Notes: a model not told the origin generated them from the letters alone. A stretch of DNA of 64,000 bases from Metridium senile (GCA_949775045.1 OX459095.1:37446809-37510808), one strand, 5' to 3'; counted from the stretch's first letter, positions 46,001 through 55,999 are shown. A program made the numbers and translations.

Positions 46001-47158
46001 TAGATTTCATTTAGAACGTTTTATTTCAAAGAATATTTTTCAGATTTGGGACCTATGGGACCCTAAAAATGGATTGAGTTGGGAGTATGCAATAAAAAAA
46101 GGATTAAGCAATGTGGATTGGTTAACTTGGATGGGCTTGATAAAATATATCCCAGCAAATTGGAAGAGTATACTGACAGTAAATAGGGAGAACAATTATA
46201 TGGAATCTATCCTGAAAAGGCAAATAGAGATATCTAATAGATCTCTCTCTATAGATAAAATTAGCACGAAACATATATATAGCAAATTAATAGAAAAGAG
46301 CACCTCTCCTCCTACATCGGTAAAACGGTGGGAAAAGGTTCTACAAATTAGTATTAATTGGAATGAAATATTCACTCACATTCACAGGATAACAATTGAT
46401 GTTAAATTAAGGTGGTTTCACTACCGATTCTTAATGAACATTTTGTATGTAAATAAGCATCTGTTTAAATTTAAAATTATAGACTCTCCACTATGTTCAT
46501 ATTGTAACATAGAAATAGAAACGATAGAACATTTATTTGTATATTGTAATATCTCCTCTAGATTGTATGAGGATATAACTATCTGGATAAAAGAATATGG
46601 GATTCATTTCCCAAAATTAGAACTTCCATTACTATTATTAGGCTCAAATCAGAACGAAAATGAAATATTGGTTGACTTCCTCCTTTTGTTGTATAAAGTA
46701 TATGTAGTGTTTACAACATGAGCGGCCGTGTTGTATCGGCAGATACAATCGCAAGCCGAAGGCGCGCGATTGTATCGCCGATACAACACGGACGCGAATG
46801 TTGTAAACTACTTAAAAAATGTCTAGGTTAGCTCTTTCATATTTTACCAAAATTTTCAAAAATTAAAATAAATTTTGCCGTAAAATTACCAGTTAAAACT
46901 TATGCAAATCAGGATATACAACACTAGTGTTGTATCAGATTTACAACACTCGTCATGGTCATGATTTCTTTTGAAAATGTCTCATTAATTATTCATGAAT
47001 TTTTTAAGTATACAATAACAGGGGTAAACTTAATGATTTAACAATTCACGGCTTCAAAGCTTATGTCAAGCTAAATGAACGTATAGAATACGAAATAGCA
47101 AAGAAATGTAATCGCCTCCCTACACATTTTGATAAATTTAAAGTCTTTGTAAACAGTT
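43051..47158 (+). pseudogene. LINE ORF2: APE endonuclease and reverse transcriptase
   Basis: ATG 43051 is followed at once by a frameshift into ILSLNVRGLRNSQKR, the endonuclease start. The endonuclease then reads GVVFIQETHS, INIYQPNDE, WGGDFNAIFD, RLDYFLVSD and ATDHSAIML. Frameshifts occur near 44100 and 44680. RT follows: NSKSPGNDGLTKEFY, WRPISLINVDAKI, AADFEKAFDSIEH, RGTKQGDPISPYIF and the catalytic LLFADDTTFF. The C-terminus has the Tx1-type zinc motif SYCNIEIETIEHLFVYC. At 46702 the frame is cut by the 303-bp insertion; homology resumes at 47013 (NNRGKLNDLTIHGFKAYV) and ends at TGA 47156-47158. Without the insertion and one duplication copy the frame would be continuous there. Confidence 0.9.
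46703..47005. mobile_element. 303-bp insertion with a nested 108-nt hairpin
   Basis: It is flanked by AAGTATA (46696-46702 and 47006-47012). The left third folds into a two-part stem: TAGTGTTTACAACAT with ATGTTGTAAACTA outside, and 25-26 nt arms (CGTGTTGTATCGGC...GATACAATCGC, one bulged base) at 46727-46752 and 46766-46790 inside. A perfect 16-bp palindrome, acaacactagtgttgt, lies at 46918-46933. There are no conventional terminal inverted repeats, pol III boxes or coding potential. Family unknown. Confidence 0.75.
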
Positions 47159-47249
47159 GAAATAGTTTATATTAGTTATTAGTTATTAATTATATTTATT
47201 CTGTAATTTTAAGGAACGTTTATTACCAAATAAAGGAATTTAAAAAAAA

Positions 47250-47415
47250 CTTTGGTTGGTGTAGCTGGACTTTTAACTACATGGGCTCCTGCTACATGTG
47301 AAGTGGTTGATGCTGACAACGGGGGAATGGTATTCGTAGAGGAAAATTGAGAGTTCGGTGGTTCAAATTGTGCAGTCGACGTGGACTTCTTGACGGTCTT
47401 CCTTTTTTTGTCCAT
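47250..47415 (-). pseudogene. OB-fold gene, 5' coding exon separated by the LINE
   Basis: ATG 47415 begins MDKKRKTVKKSTSTAQFE, a Ser/Thr/Pro-rich tail, and reaches SPATPTK at 47250, where the LINE poly(A) begins. Codon phase and the duplicated AACCAAAG match the sequence at 41658, where the gene continues. The exon therefore belongs to the OB-fold gene at 39711-41658. Confidence 0.65.
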
Positions 47416-47442
47416 ATTTCTTCTTTTTACAACACTGATCAC

Positions 47443-48700
47443 TGATTAAAGTGGAACAAACTTGTTTGTGTAACTCATTTTATAGTGATCCGGGCGGATC
47501 GAAATTCCTTGTATTTGATTGGTCACCTTTGAAACGAACGTCCGAGAAAACAGGTTCTATCAATGGTAATCTCCGGAAAATTTTTATCCTCCTCGCCAAA
47601 AGATCGCCGAAATATCATTCAAAAATATATGTGTCATTATTTGGGACAAAGTAGAAGTTTTTAAAGACTTATCATAGGTTTTATGCAAAGAATCATGTAA
47701 TCTATTAAAAGAACGGCATAATAAAGATTTTACGACGGAAAATAAACTCAAAATCAGGAACTCTTTATTAATTTGGATTCTTAATTAGCCACTGAGCGTG
47801 CGAGAAAGTGAACCAATAAGGAAATGTCGAGTAGCTGTTGTTACTCTGTTCTTTTAACAATTTTGTAATAAAGAAAAATACATGAGATGAAAAATATGTT
47901 TTCCCCGATAACGTACTACAGAATGCAAATTCGTTGTACGAAATAATTCAATAGAGTGAGAAATTCTTGCTTCTAATTATAAGACCTATAAGAAAAGAAT
48001 GATATCTTAGGCATTTTTCATAAAAGACACTAAACAAAGCCTGGATCGGATGAACAATCAGTGCCTCTCACTCTTGATTAGTTTGTACAAAATTTGCATT
48101 CTGTGCATTCGTAGCTAGATGATAACTATAGTTCATAACCAGAAAAACAAATATCATCTGTAATCATGATTCACCTTCTCGTATTTTGCTTTACAACACA
48201 TTTCTGTGCACATTTCGTAACAGCAAAAAAATAATTTTCCTGTACCAGCTTTACTAATGAATTAGATAGCGCTAAATTTAAGCATTCTTTGAGAGCAATT
48301 TACCTAATCTTTTAGCATTTTTGTTGTTCACTTCCGGTTAAAGTGTGAACTTCCGGTTTCTTTACACAGGGAGTACGGAATATCCAAGCAAAAACCACCC
48401 CAATAGCGGTAGATTTCGCAGTAAATGCTAAACTAGGTTTCCTAACTTTGAGCTTTCGTAGCTGTTGAGCGTGAATTTTGCTAAAAACGTCAGACATTTG
48501 AAAATATTCCTACTCCAAATTGTTTGACATATAAGACATGGTTACTATGCCATGGCGCTTTGAATTGTGGGATACAAAATGGCTGATCATGAAAACGTCG
48601 GATGGCATGTTTTGTAGTTATTGAGTATTTCTTGGCCGTTTTGACTCTTCATTCAAATGTTTGGGGACAATTTGGACTTCTAAGACATTGCACATTTTAA
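47443..48700. other. No strong gene; one small minus frame
   Basis: 48497-48312 minus starts at ATG with MSDVFSKIHAQQLRKLKVRK and runs 61 codons to a stop. Its composition is protein-like but there is no known domain. It could be the first exon of the OB-fold gene's neighbour or chance. The rest is AT-rich. Confidence 0.3.
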
Positions 48701-48714
48701 AATGCAATTGCGAA

Positions 48715-48815
48715 TGTAAAAAACGACTAAGTACTACAACGATTTACGGCTAACACACGTTTATTTCTTTTGCGCATGCGCAACCTGGTTGGTGCGCTGT
48801 ACAACATATTTTACA
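48715..48815 (-). repeat. 3' LTR of BEL/Pao element
   Basis: 101 bp, no difference from the 5' copy. It includes the palindrome TTGCGCATGCGCAA. Confidence 0.93.
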
Positions 48816-48919
48816 CTCCCCGGTTGATTCCGCTAGTGGAATCAACATCATAATCAGTTATCAACAGTTTAATCTAATATAACAATATTAACGTTCAATG
48901 GTCCATATGATTAAAATGT

Positions 48920-51900
48920 TCAATGTTCCATATGATTGAGTGTTTGCCATTTCGATTTAAGTTCTTCTGACAGATCTTCGTCCCAACTCAGCTTATCAAT
49001 GCACAGAATCTGGAAAAGTATCTTGAGGGTGATAGTAAATGGCGTTATGAGTCCCAAAGGGTCAAATATGCGTGCAGATAGCTGTAGGAAGGAACGTTTG
49101 GTAGGTTTCAATGATTGGGCATAGTTAATTAAGTCTGTAAAGTCATAAAGAAACATATCGGTTTGTGTGTCCCAGTGGACACCTAACACTTTAACAACAT
49201 TGTCATTGCTAGCAACAATTGAATTCAAGGTACTCTTGGTATATGATTGGTCATCTTCTGAAACTTTATGTTCAGATTTGGTGCTGTCAACATTGTTTTG
49301 TTCAGTATTAAGAGAATGTTCATTTTCCATAATGTGTTGTCGTAGCTCTGATGAATTCGTAACCCATTTCCTGAGGTTGAATCCTCCTTCTTTCATGATT
49401 CTTTTTGACGTATTATATGTATTAATTGCTTCAGTCACAGTTTCAGCTCCTGTTGTTAGATCGTCGACGTACAAATCTTCTTTCAGAGTCTTCGCAGTCT
49501 CAGAATCAATATCATTGTAGTTTGACAGATGATGTAATATCGTAGCTCCTAATATGGCAGGGCTTGGTTTTAACCCGAAGACAAGTCTACAAAATCGGTA
49601 TTCCACAATCTTTGGTTCTTCGTCATGTACATTTACAAACCATAAGAATCTTAAGGCATCGCGATCTGACGGGTCAATTTCAACCATTAAAAAAGCCTTT
49701 TCAATATCTGCTGCCATGGCGATAGGGCGTTGTCTAAATCGTAGTAAAATGTCGAAAAGAAGTGGCATCAGATTAGGACCTTGTTCTAAACAGCTATTGA
49801 TAGAGGCTACATCTTCGTTTAAGTGTGCTGAACCGTCATATACAATTCTTAATTTTGTAGTACTTCTGTCTTCTCTTATGACTGCGTGATGTGGCATATA
49901 GTGAATGTTTGTAGTTTGTTCCTTATTGGTTCTTTCAACTTGCTCAATGATTCCTGATTTCAGTTGTTCTCGTATTATTGAGTCGTACTCTGTTGCTACA
50001 TGTAGTTCTGAATGTTTCTTAAGTCGTTTATGCAGGCTCAAGAGCCTGTTACGGCACAAGTCATAATGATCAGGGAGTTGACTACAGTCTGGTTTCCATG
50101 GTAACTTCACAGAATACCTTGTCCCATCGTGTTTTATCTCTAGAAAATCTTCATTCGATGGTACATCAGAATTGTCATCCATGTTGTCGTAAATTCCTAT
50201 GGTTTCAGTTTGCCAAAATGTTTTCAATTGATTAGTCAGGTCATCATCTGGGGCATCTGTTGACATGTCTATGATTAAATTGGTTACTGTGTTGATACAT
50301 CTACTCTCAGGTTTGCGGTTCTCAGCTACTCCAGACAGTATCCATCCTAACTCACTTTCAACTGCTACTGGCCCACTTTCTCCTTTGATGACATTACCGT
50401 TGATAAAATGCCAATAATGATCAGATCCTATCAGGACGTCAATGGGCTTGTGATTGTGACTAGGATTATCTGCTAATTCTAGGTTCTGTAGATGTGGGTA
50501 CTGTTGTATTTCCACAGACATGGGTAATTTCGAACAAATGGTTGGGAATGTTAGTGCGTTTACAGATATCTCTCTTCCTGATGTCTTGCTTAATGATAGT
50601 TTAACAAGGTCGCATTTTTGTCGTCGATATGAATTATCTCCAAATGTGTTGAGATTCAATGTTTCAGTCCTTGTAGGTTTAAGATTCAGTTTGTCTTTCA
50701 GTTCTTGTGTAATATATGAACGCTGACTACCACTATCGAATAATACTTTCACTTCAACGGGTTCAACTTCAGAATCAGATCTTGCATATGCTATGGCGGT
50801 TTGAAGTAAAACACAATTAGATTCAGCTGAGACATTGTAGTTAACAGTTCCTGTAAATGAACTTTGTTGTTGTGTCACCGTCCCTCCTCTCGCCCCTTCA
50901 CCGGATTGAGAGAAGTTATAAGTTGACCCTGTTGTACCGGTGTTAGCTCTATTGAGCGACAAATAATTCTCTTGGTTACAAACGGATTGATGATGTCTAC
51001 CACGACACTTCCGACAATTTGTAGTACGAGTGCAGGCATTGGCTCGATGGCCTACTTTCAAACAAACAAAACAACGACGATCCTTAATGAGAATTTCTTT
51101 ACGCTTGCTGACGTTGTTTACTGTTTCACACGATGCTGAGTAATGTTGTTGACCACAAAATGCACATTTGACAGACATCTTGTTATTTGTATCAGCCTTT
51201 GTGAAGAATGACGATGTTGTTGAGTATGATGGTTGTTGACGAGGTGTTGTGTTAAATGGTTTCCTTTCACTTGATAATCTACGATAATTATTTTCAGAAC
51301 CTTCGTTGATTTTAACTTTCACGCTGACTTCTCGTGCTTCAACTTCAGACTTCAATAATTCCAAAATTTCGTTGATTTGCCAGACATCCTTTTCAGTTTT
51401 ACGAGTAATGATTAAACGAATTTCGGCGGGTAATTTTGACATGATTATAGGTATTAACAAGCTTCCATATTGATACGAATCGACTCCAAGTGCCTGTAAT
51501 CCTCTTACGTGAATATTGAGTTGATCAAAGATGAATCTGAGCTGTGTAACTTTCTCGACTGATTGACATTCGGGTATTTTCAAAATTTCCTCCATGTGTG
51601 CTGTAATAACAAGTTGTGGTCGTCCGTATCGATCCTTCAAAATCGTGACTGCAGATTCATAATTCGCAGAAGTAAGCGGTAAACCTTGAACAGCTCGTAA
51701 AGCTTCTCCTTCTAGCAAAGATTTTAAGTAATTGAACTTATCAATCTCAGAAATTTCGATGTTGTTGTGCACCGACGACTCGAACGAATCCCAGAACGAA
51801 CTCCATCTTGTGACTTCGCCTTTAAAATGAGGTAATTGTAGCTTTGGTAATTTTGCTTTCGCTCCAGAAGAACTTGAATTGAGGCTGGACTCAGAATGCT

Positions 51901-52273
51901 CAAATGAAAAATTAAATAAACCTTGGTTGCCAGCTTTCCTTCGAGGTGACGGGGTTTCGCAATCACGAGTGATCAGACGGGACATGCGAAGTGTCACGTC
52001 TGATATCCTTGTATTGATTTCTGACGATTTTTCGACTTCTCTTTCGATATCTGCTAAACTTGCTAATTGTAGTACGTCTTGATCCAATCTCTCGAGTAAT
52101 TTTCGTTTGCCATCCAGCTCTAAACTTAACGTTTCCAGACGATGTAAATCCGTGTCACCGATACGACCTTTCGATAGAATTAACTCCGCTTCATTGACGA
52201 ATTTTGTGACTACTCCACGATTTGATCCACGAATATGTACGAGTCTTGCTAAATCACTTGATTTTTCTGCCAT
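48920..52273 (-). CDS. BEL/Pao gag-protease-RT polyprotein, truncated before RNase H
   Basis: 1117 codons from ATG 52273, 27 bp inside the primer site. Residues about 140-330 are a DUF1759 capsid (KLPKLQLPHFKGEVTRWSSF). About 365-430 are three zinc knuckles (CAFCGQQHYSASC, CFVCLKVGHRANAC, CRKCRGRHHQSVC). About 510 is the DUF1758 aspartic protease active site (VLFDSGSQRSYI). About 780-960 are RT, with LRIVYDGSAHLNE, MAADIEKAFLMVEI and the catalytic DLYVDDLTTGAE. After residue 1000 comes the Peptidase_A17-like segment (LGVHWDTQTDMFLYDF, ARIFDPLGLITPFTI). It ends at WQTLNHMEH, where a full element would continue into RNase H and integrase; the sequence goes instead to the polypurine tract within about 100 bp. 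Confidence 0.93.
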   Translation of the reverse strand: MAEKSSDLARLVHIRGSNRGVVTKFVNEAELILSKGRIGDTDLHRLETLSLELDGKRKLLERLDQDVLQLASLADIEREVEKSSEINTRISDVTLRMSRLITRDCETPSPRRKAGNQGLFNFSFEHSESSLNSSSSGAKAKLPKLQLPHFKGEVTRWSSFWDSFESSVHNNIEISEIDKFNYLKSLLEGEALRAVQGLPLTSANYESAVTILKDRYGRPQLVITAHMEEILKIPECQSVEKVTQLRFIFDQLNIHVRGLQALGVDSYQYGSLLIPIIMSKLPAEIRLIITRKTEKDVWQINEILELLKSEVEAREVSVKVKINEGSENNYRRLSSERKPFNTTPRQQPSYSTTSSFFTKADTNNKMSVKCAFCGQQHYSASCETVNNVSKRKEILIKDRRCFVCLKVGHRANACTRTTNCRKCRGRHHQSVCNQENYLSLNRANTGTTGSTYNFSQSGEGARGGTVTQQQSSFTGTVNYNVSAESNCVLLQTAIAYARSDSEVEPVEVKVLFDSGSQRSYITQELKDKLNLKPTRTETLNLNTFGDNSYRRQKCDLVKLSLSKTSGREISVNALTFPTICSKLPMSVEIQQYPHLQNLELADNPSHNHKPIDVLIGSDHYWHFINGNVIKGESGPVAVESELGWILSGVAENRKPESRCINTVTNLIIDMSTDAPDDDLTNQLKTFWQTETIGIYDNMDDNSDVPSNEDFLEIKHDGTRYSVKLPWKPDCSQLPDHYDLCRNRLLSLHKRLKKHSELHVATEYDSIIREQLKSGIIEQVERTNKEQTTNIHYMPHHAVIREDRSTTKLRIVYDGSAHLNEDVASINSCLEQGPNLMPLLFDILLRFRQRPIAMAADIEKAFLMVEIDPSDRDALRFLWFVNVHDEEPKIVEYRFCRLVFGLKPSPAILGATILHHLSNYNDIDSETAKTLKEDLYVDDLTTGAETVTEAINTYNTSKRIMKEGGFNLRKWVTNSSELRQHIMENEHSLNTEQNNVDSTKSEHKVSEDDQSYTKSTLNSIVASNDNVVKVLGVHWDTQTDMFLYDFTDLINYAQSLKPTKRSFLQLSARIFDPLGLITPFTITLKILFQILCIDKLSWDEDLSEELKSKWQTLNHMEH

Positions 52274-52300
52274 ATTTACGTTAAATTTGGGTTAATTCCA

Positions 52301-52318
52301 GCCCCACGTTGGGCGCCA
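52301..52318 (-). promoter_or_regulatory. Primer-binding site, tRNA-Lys type
   Basis: The minus strand reads TGGCGCCCAACGTGGGGC directly after the 5' LTR. This is the 18-nt complement of the tRNA-Lys(CUU)-type 3' end used by several retroelements (known from memory). Confidence 0.85.
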
Positions 52319-52419
52319 TGTAAAAAACGACTAAGTACTACAACGATTTACGGCTAACACACGTTTATTTCTTTTGCGCATGCGCAACCTGGTTGGTGCG
52401 CTGTACAACATATTTTACA
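52319..52419 (-). repeat. 5' LTR of BEL/Pao element
   Basis: 101 bp, identical to 48715-48815. At this length the promoter must be very compact. Confidence 0.93.
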
Positions 52420-52440
52420 GCGAACAGTATCTGTAGAAGA

Positions 52441-52746
52441 TTATAGGGATATGTTTGTATCTTTATCGAGCGTTACGGTTTGACCTGCGGATTCAAGAAG
52501 CAAGAGGGACGGTGTGCTTTTGGCCCGTGAGAAATTTTTCTTAGGTCGCATATTGGTATGGAGACGCTTAAGGAGGCCTCCTACAGTTTTTCTAGTGCTT
52601 GACCGGTCAACTTTAAACGGCTGTAGATCTGATATGCAACCACCCACAGCTTTCACACTTTGCCCACTTGTTACATAAAGATTGAGGTTTGTGAGGGTGT
52701 GTCGTTTGTTTACATCGGCGTTACCATAGCGACGAAACAATGACAT
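52441..52746 (-). CDS. Small uncharacterised protein, 101 codons
   Basis: The frame starts at ATG 52746 (MSLFRRYGNADVNKRHTLTN) and ends at TAG 52441, 17 bp from the BEL insertion site. It is basic with a normal-looking mix of residues (VGGLLKRLHTNMRPKKNFSR, KSTPSLLLLESAG). There is no known domain and no splice partner was identified. It could be a host gene's first exon whose continuation was displaced by the BEL element, but the in-frame stop lies before the insertion point. Confidence 0.35.
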   Translation of the reverse strand: MSLFRRYGNADVNKRHTLTNLNLYVTSGQSVKAVGGCISDLQPFKVDRSSTRKTVGGLLKRLHTNMRPKKNFSRAKSTPSLLLLESAGQTVTLDKDTNISL

Positions 52747-53231
52747 CGCGGTTTTTGATTAGCAGCGATTTTACGCGTTGTTCGATCTAAACTTTTAAAA
52801 CGACCTTCACAGTGCTAATATATAGCTTTTTGCCTAGAAGTAAACGAAGTTTGAAGAAAATCGTAAAAGCCGATTTTAAATAATTCTGTCCATGCTAGCT
52901 GCGTATTGGACAGTTGTTGTGCACTCCTCAATATCCATAACCCTTGCAGCATCCACGATGTATCTGTGCCCCTCATTAAACTGGGCCACTCCCGATGCAG
53001 ATCTAAAGTTGCTGTTCTGCGAGTCTCCATAATAATAATAATAAATTATATTTTATTGAGCGCTAATTCCCCATGGTTCAACTGCGCTTTACAAATGTAT
53101 TATATTAAAGTTTTGGAAACATTAACTTAATTTTTATTGTATTATGTTTAATTGGACTATATAAAAATGATAAGAGTAATGTATTTATATAAAACTATAT
53201 AAAAATTTAAAGATAATGTAGAATATTTTGG

Positions 53232-53715
53232 TTTTAGAATGAAACGACTAATAAAATGCTTGCTTAAAAAGCCAGGTTTTAACCTCACGTTTGAACTGTA
53301 AGAGTGAAGTACTGGAAGATCTTATGTTCTGTGGGAGACTGTTCCATAGTTTAGGGGCTGCAGTGGAGAAGGCTCTTTTGCCATAGTGATTAAGGTTGTA
53401 ATTAGGTTTTGTTAAAAGATTTTGAGACTTTGATCTTAAGGAACGTGATGTCACATAAGGTTGCACCAAGTCAAATAGATAAGATGGGGTCTGATTATGT
53501 AAAACTTTAAAAGTAAGTAGTAGAATCTTGAAAACAATACGCTGTTCTACAGGTAGCCAGTGTAAATCGTATAAGATGGGAGTGATGTGTTGTTGTTTTC
53601 TTTAAGAAGGTAACAAGCCTAGCAGCTGCGTTTTGAACATGTTGCAATTTTTTCAGAGAAACATTAGGGAGACCATATAATAAAGAATTGCAGAAGTCAA
53701 GCTAGTCAAGGTTTA
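53232..53715 (-). pseudogene. LINE RT C-terminal fragment (copy 7)
   Basis: The upstream frame has SLLYGLPNVSLKKLQ and a NAAARLVT block (about 53690-53600). After a shift, 53469-53248 encodes SRSLRSKSQNLL, YGKRAFSTAAPKLWNSLP, then LQFKREVKTWLFKQAFY and a stop. This is the usual end of L2/CR1-like ORF2. The catalytic region is missing, as in copy 2, because of 5' truncation. Confidence 0.85.
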
Positions 53716-53832
53716 GACTAGAGTCTCCATAATGCCTAACTTAGGCGCTTTAGATCCCACTACATTATTAAGACTCTCGTTAGCCTGTGAAGATCCTCCT
53801 GGCGCCAATTTTCTTAGACTTCTTCATTCATA

Positions 53833-54090
53833 TTAATTTTCTAAAGCATCTTCAATGCAAGCCTTCAAGTCGCCTCCAACGAGGTCTTTGCCGCCAGGTA
53901 GATCTTTATGTCGATAGTTGTCATGATCACTATGGTATTTGCACCACTGTTGTGCACATTTGGAGTGATCACCAAAGGCATGAGGGACAATTACTTTTAA
54001 GCCTTCCAGTAAAGCAGTGGGGTTCCCTTTATTTTGCTTAATGGAATACGTAAAGCACTTTTGCACGTAAGCGATGACTGTCGCTGTTAG
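53833..54090 (-). pseudogene. Mutator-like transposase fragment
   Basis: The frame encodes KCFTYSIKQNKGNPTALLEG, then a conserved-looking HAFGDHSKCAQQWCKYHSD with His/Cys spacing of a zinc-binding segment, and GGKDLVGGDLKACIEDAL. Similar 'G.....L......H.FG.H..C...WC' blocks occur downstream of the DDE core in Mutator-like genes that are abundant in corals. Only about 85 residues remain and both sides are unrelated sequence. Confidence 0.5.
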
Positions 54091-54099
54091 TCAAGTCGT

Positions 54100-54516
54100 C
54101 GTCTTTAGTTGCCTCTGTTTGAGATGGGCATTGCAACTTCTTGAAGCTGCATATCGACCTAGAGGTTATTACGGAGACAGCCTCTTAAAGACTGTTTAAC
54201 ATAAACATGATATAATAGACTCCCAGCTGATAAAAACGTAGCACTCTGTACAACCAGGATGTAGTTAAGGGAATTCATGCTTTCATGAAGTTTAGATATA
54301 TCATGTTCATTTAAATAATTTCTTGTACAGAGGATTGGCTAGTCTTATGTAATACCTGTAAAATACCACCCTTGGGATTGTTCAGTCAATACAATAGCGC
54401 ACATGATTTTACAGAAGATTGGCTAGTCCTATGTAATACCTGTATAATACTACCCTTGTACAGAGGATTGGTGTAACACCTGTACAATACTTTTTCTCGT
54501 GAAAGAAATTTGCCAA
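54100..54516 (+). repeat. Non-coding, with a short direct repeat
   Basis: TTGTACAGAGGATTGG and GATTGGCTAGTC-TATGTAATACC recur two to three times between 54310 and 54490. No gene is seen. Confidence 0.5.
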
Positions 54517-54771
54517 TTATGAAGGGACATCCTCTGCTCTCAGACCGCTTGGTAAAGTAGTCAGTTCAGTGTCAGTGCAATCATTTTGGAAGGAATGAAT
54601 AAATTGTTGCTCAACGGTTCTGCCACTGTTTGACACTGTTTCCAACACACCGTTATAACGTTCGAACGGAAAACACCAGTATCCTGAAGCTGGACCAAAA
54701 TCTCTCAGCATCTGAGATGTATGCAGTACCATATGATAATTTATAGATACAGACCATTTGCCATACAGCAA
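54517..54771 (-). pseudogene. CACTA (En/Spm)-type TNP2/DUF4218-like fragment
   Basis: The 84-codon frame has INYHMVLHTSQMLRDFGPASG, YWCFPFERYNGVLETVSNS and TVEQQFIHSF. The 'H...H.....R.FGP...YWCF.FER.NG.L' pattern is the DUF4218 region found at the C-terminal side of CACTA transposases. The catalytic domain is absent. A donor or acceptor is not obvious. Confidence 0.55.
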
Positions 54772-54774
54772 AGA

Positions 54775-55640
54775 TTCGTCTAAAGCTACCGTTACGAGCC
54801 TTCGGACGTGTAGCAGTTGATTACGCGGGACCCTTTACAACAATTCAAGGCAGAGGCAAGCAGAGAGCAAAGCGCTATTTGTGTTTGTTTACATGCTTAT
54901 TGTCTAGAGCTGTCTACCTAGAGATAGCATATAGCATGGACACTGATGCATTTTTAAATGCTTTTGTAAATCGACGAGGCCTTCCTGTGGAAGTACTATC
55001 TCAGAGTTACGCAAACTTGTAGAACAGTCAGACCAGGAAAAGATCACGAAATCAGCAGCAAACAAAGGAATTCGTTGGCACTTCAACCCGCCATAGGCGC
55101 TTCACTTCGGAGGAGTTCGTGAGACCTTGATACCTTTTACCTAATGCAGATATCACAGATGAGGAGCTAATGACAGCCTTTACAGGAGCAGAGTCACTTA
55201 TGAACAGTAGACCGTTGACATATCAATCAGCACATCCCTCGGATGACTTGCCTCTAACACCAAACCACTTTCTGTTGGGTCAAGTAGGAGGAGAATTTGC
55301 CCCAGAATCCGTTGAAACTGCACAGTTTAACTTGAGAAGCAGATGAAGGCGCATCCAAGAGTTGGTTCGGCACTTTTGGGGTCGATGGCTTCGCGAGTGG
55401 CTTGCTTTCCTGCACAGAAGAGGAAAATGGTCGCTCGCAAAAGGTGACATTAAAATCGCAGACGTCGTTGGTACAGCAATCAGATACAATGGCCACTCGG
55501 TCAGATCGTCGAAGTGATTCCCGGAGCAGATGGTCATGTGCGAGCCGTAAAGGTGACCTTTGGCTGCAAGACATTTGTGAGACCAACAACCAAGATTTGT
55601 CCGTTGGAACTTCATGGAAGTGACTTATTATCATTAACAG
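54775..55640 (+). pseudogene. BEL/Pao integrase fragment
   Basis: Plus strand: [20 protein letters not shown], carrying the first catalytic Asp, then [37 protein letters not shown], a decayed middle, then GAESLMNSRPLTY (the catalytic Glu), LTPNHFLLGQVG and the DUF5641-like C-terminus (FWGRWLREWLAFLHRRGKW, KGDIKIADVV). Several stops and frameshifts are visible. It is a different BEL/Pao lineage from the 48.7-52.4 kb element, on the opposite strand, and is 5'-truncated. Confidence 0.85.
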
Positions 55641-55691
55641 ACTTTGAACATTAAGAACATTAAGAAGATTAAAACGTTGAGTTTAACATAA

Positions 55692-55990
55692 CCCTCGATG
55701 GGCACTAGGCCCATCGAGGAGGGGGAGAATGTTCAGAAGGAAAATGTATTGTGATTATTATATTCAGGATACCTGTGTTAGAGGCACGTAACTCGGGGTC
55801 ACGTGTGTTTCTTGCCATGCGGTAAAAATGGCGTCTAGTACAGTTGTTTTTGAATAGGTGTTTTGATCAGGTTAAAGTAGTTAAAAATTGTAGTATTAAT
55901 TGTTGATCTGAATCTCTTCTCTGTGAATTGGTTATTGATTGTTGATCCATTGATGAGCTTTCAGACTTACTAGAGTGTTTTCACATAGTG
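55692..55990 (+). repeat. BEL/Pao 3' end: stem-loop, polypurine tract and LTR
   Basis: CCTCGATGGGC and GCCCATCGAGG form an 11-bp stem at 55693-55719. GAGGAGGGGGAGAA (to 55729) is the polypurine tract, and the LTR begins TGTTCAGAAGG at 55730. The LTR's far end is unresolved, as no partner LTR is in the window; a CA near 55988 is one candidate. Confidence 0.65.
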
Positions 55991-55999
55991 CATTTTAGT

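Larger units (their letters stand above)
41659..47249 (+). mobile_element. Full-length Tx1/L1-like LINE with poly(A) and target duplication
   Basis: The element has a 5' UTR (41659-41755), ORF1, a 440-bp spacer, ORF2, AATAAA at about 47229-47234 and an A8 tail (47242-47249). CTTTGGTT flanks it at 41651-41658 and 47250-47257 (10 bp if AA is counted). Length is 5591 bp including a 303-bp insertion at 46703-47005. The target is a coding exon of the minus-strand OB-fold gene. ORF1 is intact and ORF2 has frameshifts. Confidence 0.92.
48715..52419 (-). mobile_element. BEL/Pao retrotransposon, internal deletion derivative with intact ends
   Basis: Two identical 101-bp LTRs (TGTAAAAAACG...ATATTTTACA) at 48715-48815 and 52319-52419 are flanked by GCGAA (48710-48714, 52420-52424). 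The primer site lies at 52301-52318 and a short polypurine stretch (GGGGAG) at 48816-48821. The internal region is only 3.5 kb and lacks RNase H and integrase, so it cannot move alone. LTR identity and an uninterrupted 1117-codon frame indicate very recent insertion, probably mobilised in trans. Confidence 0.95.

Noticed and set aside
52815..53030. 71-codon minus frame (METRRTATLDLHREWPSL)
   Set aside because: Plausible composition but overlaps low-complexity TAATAA sequence and has no supporting domain or splice site.
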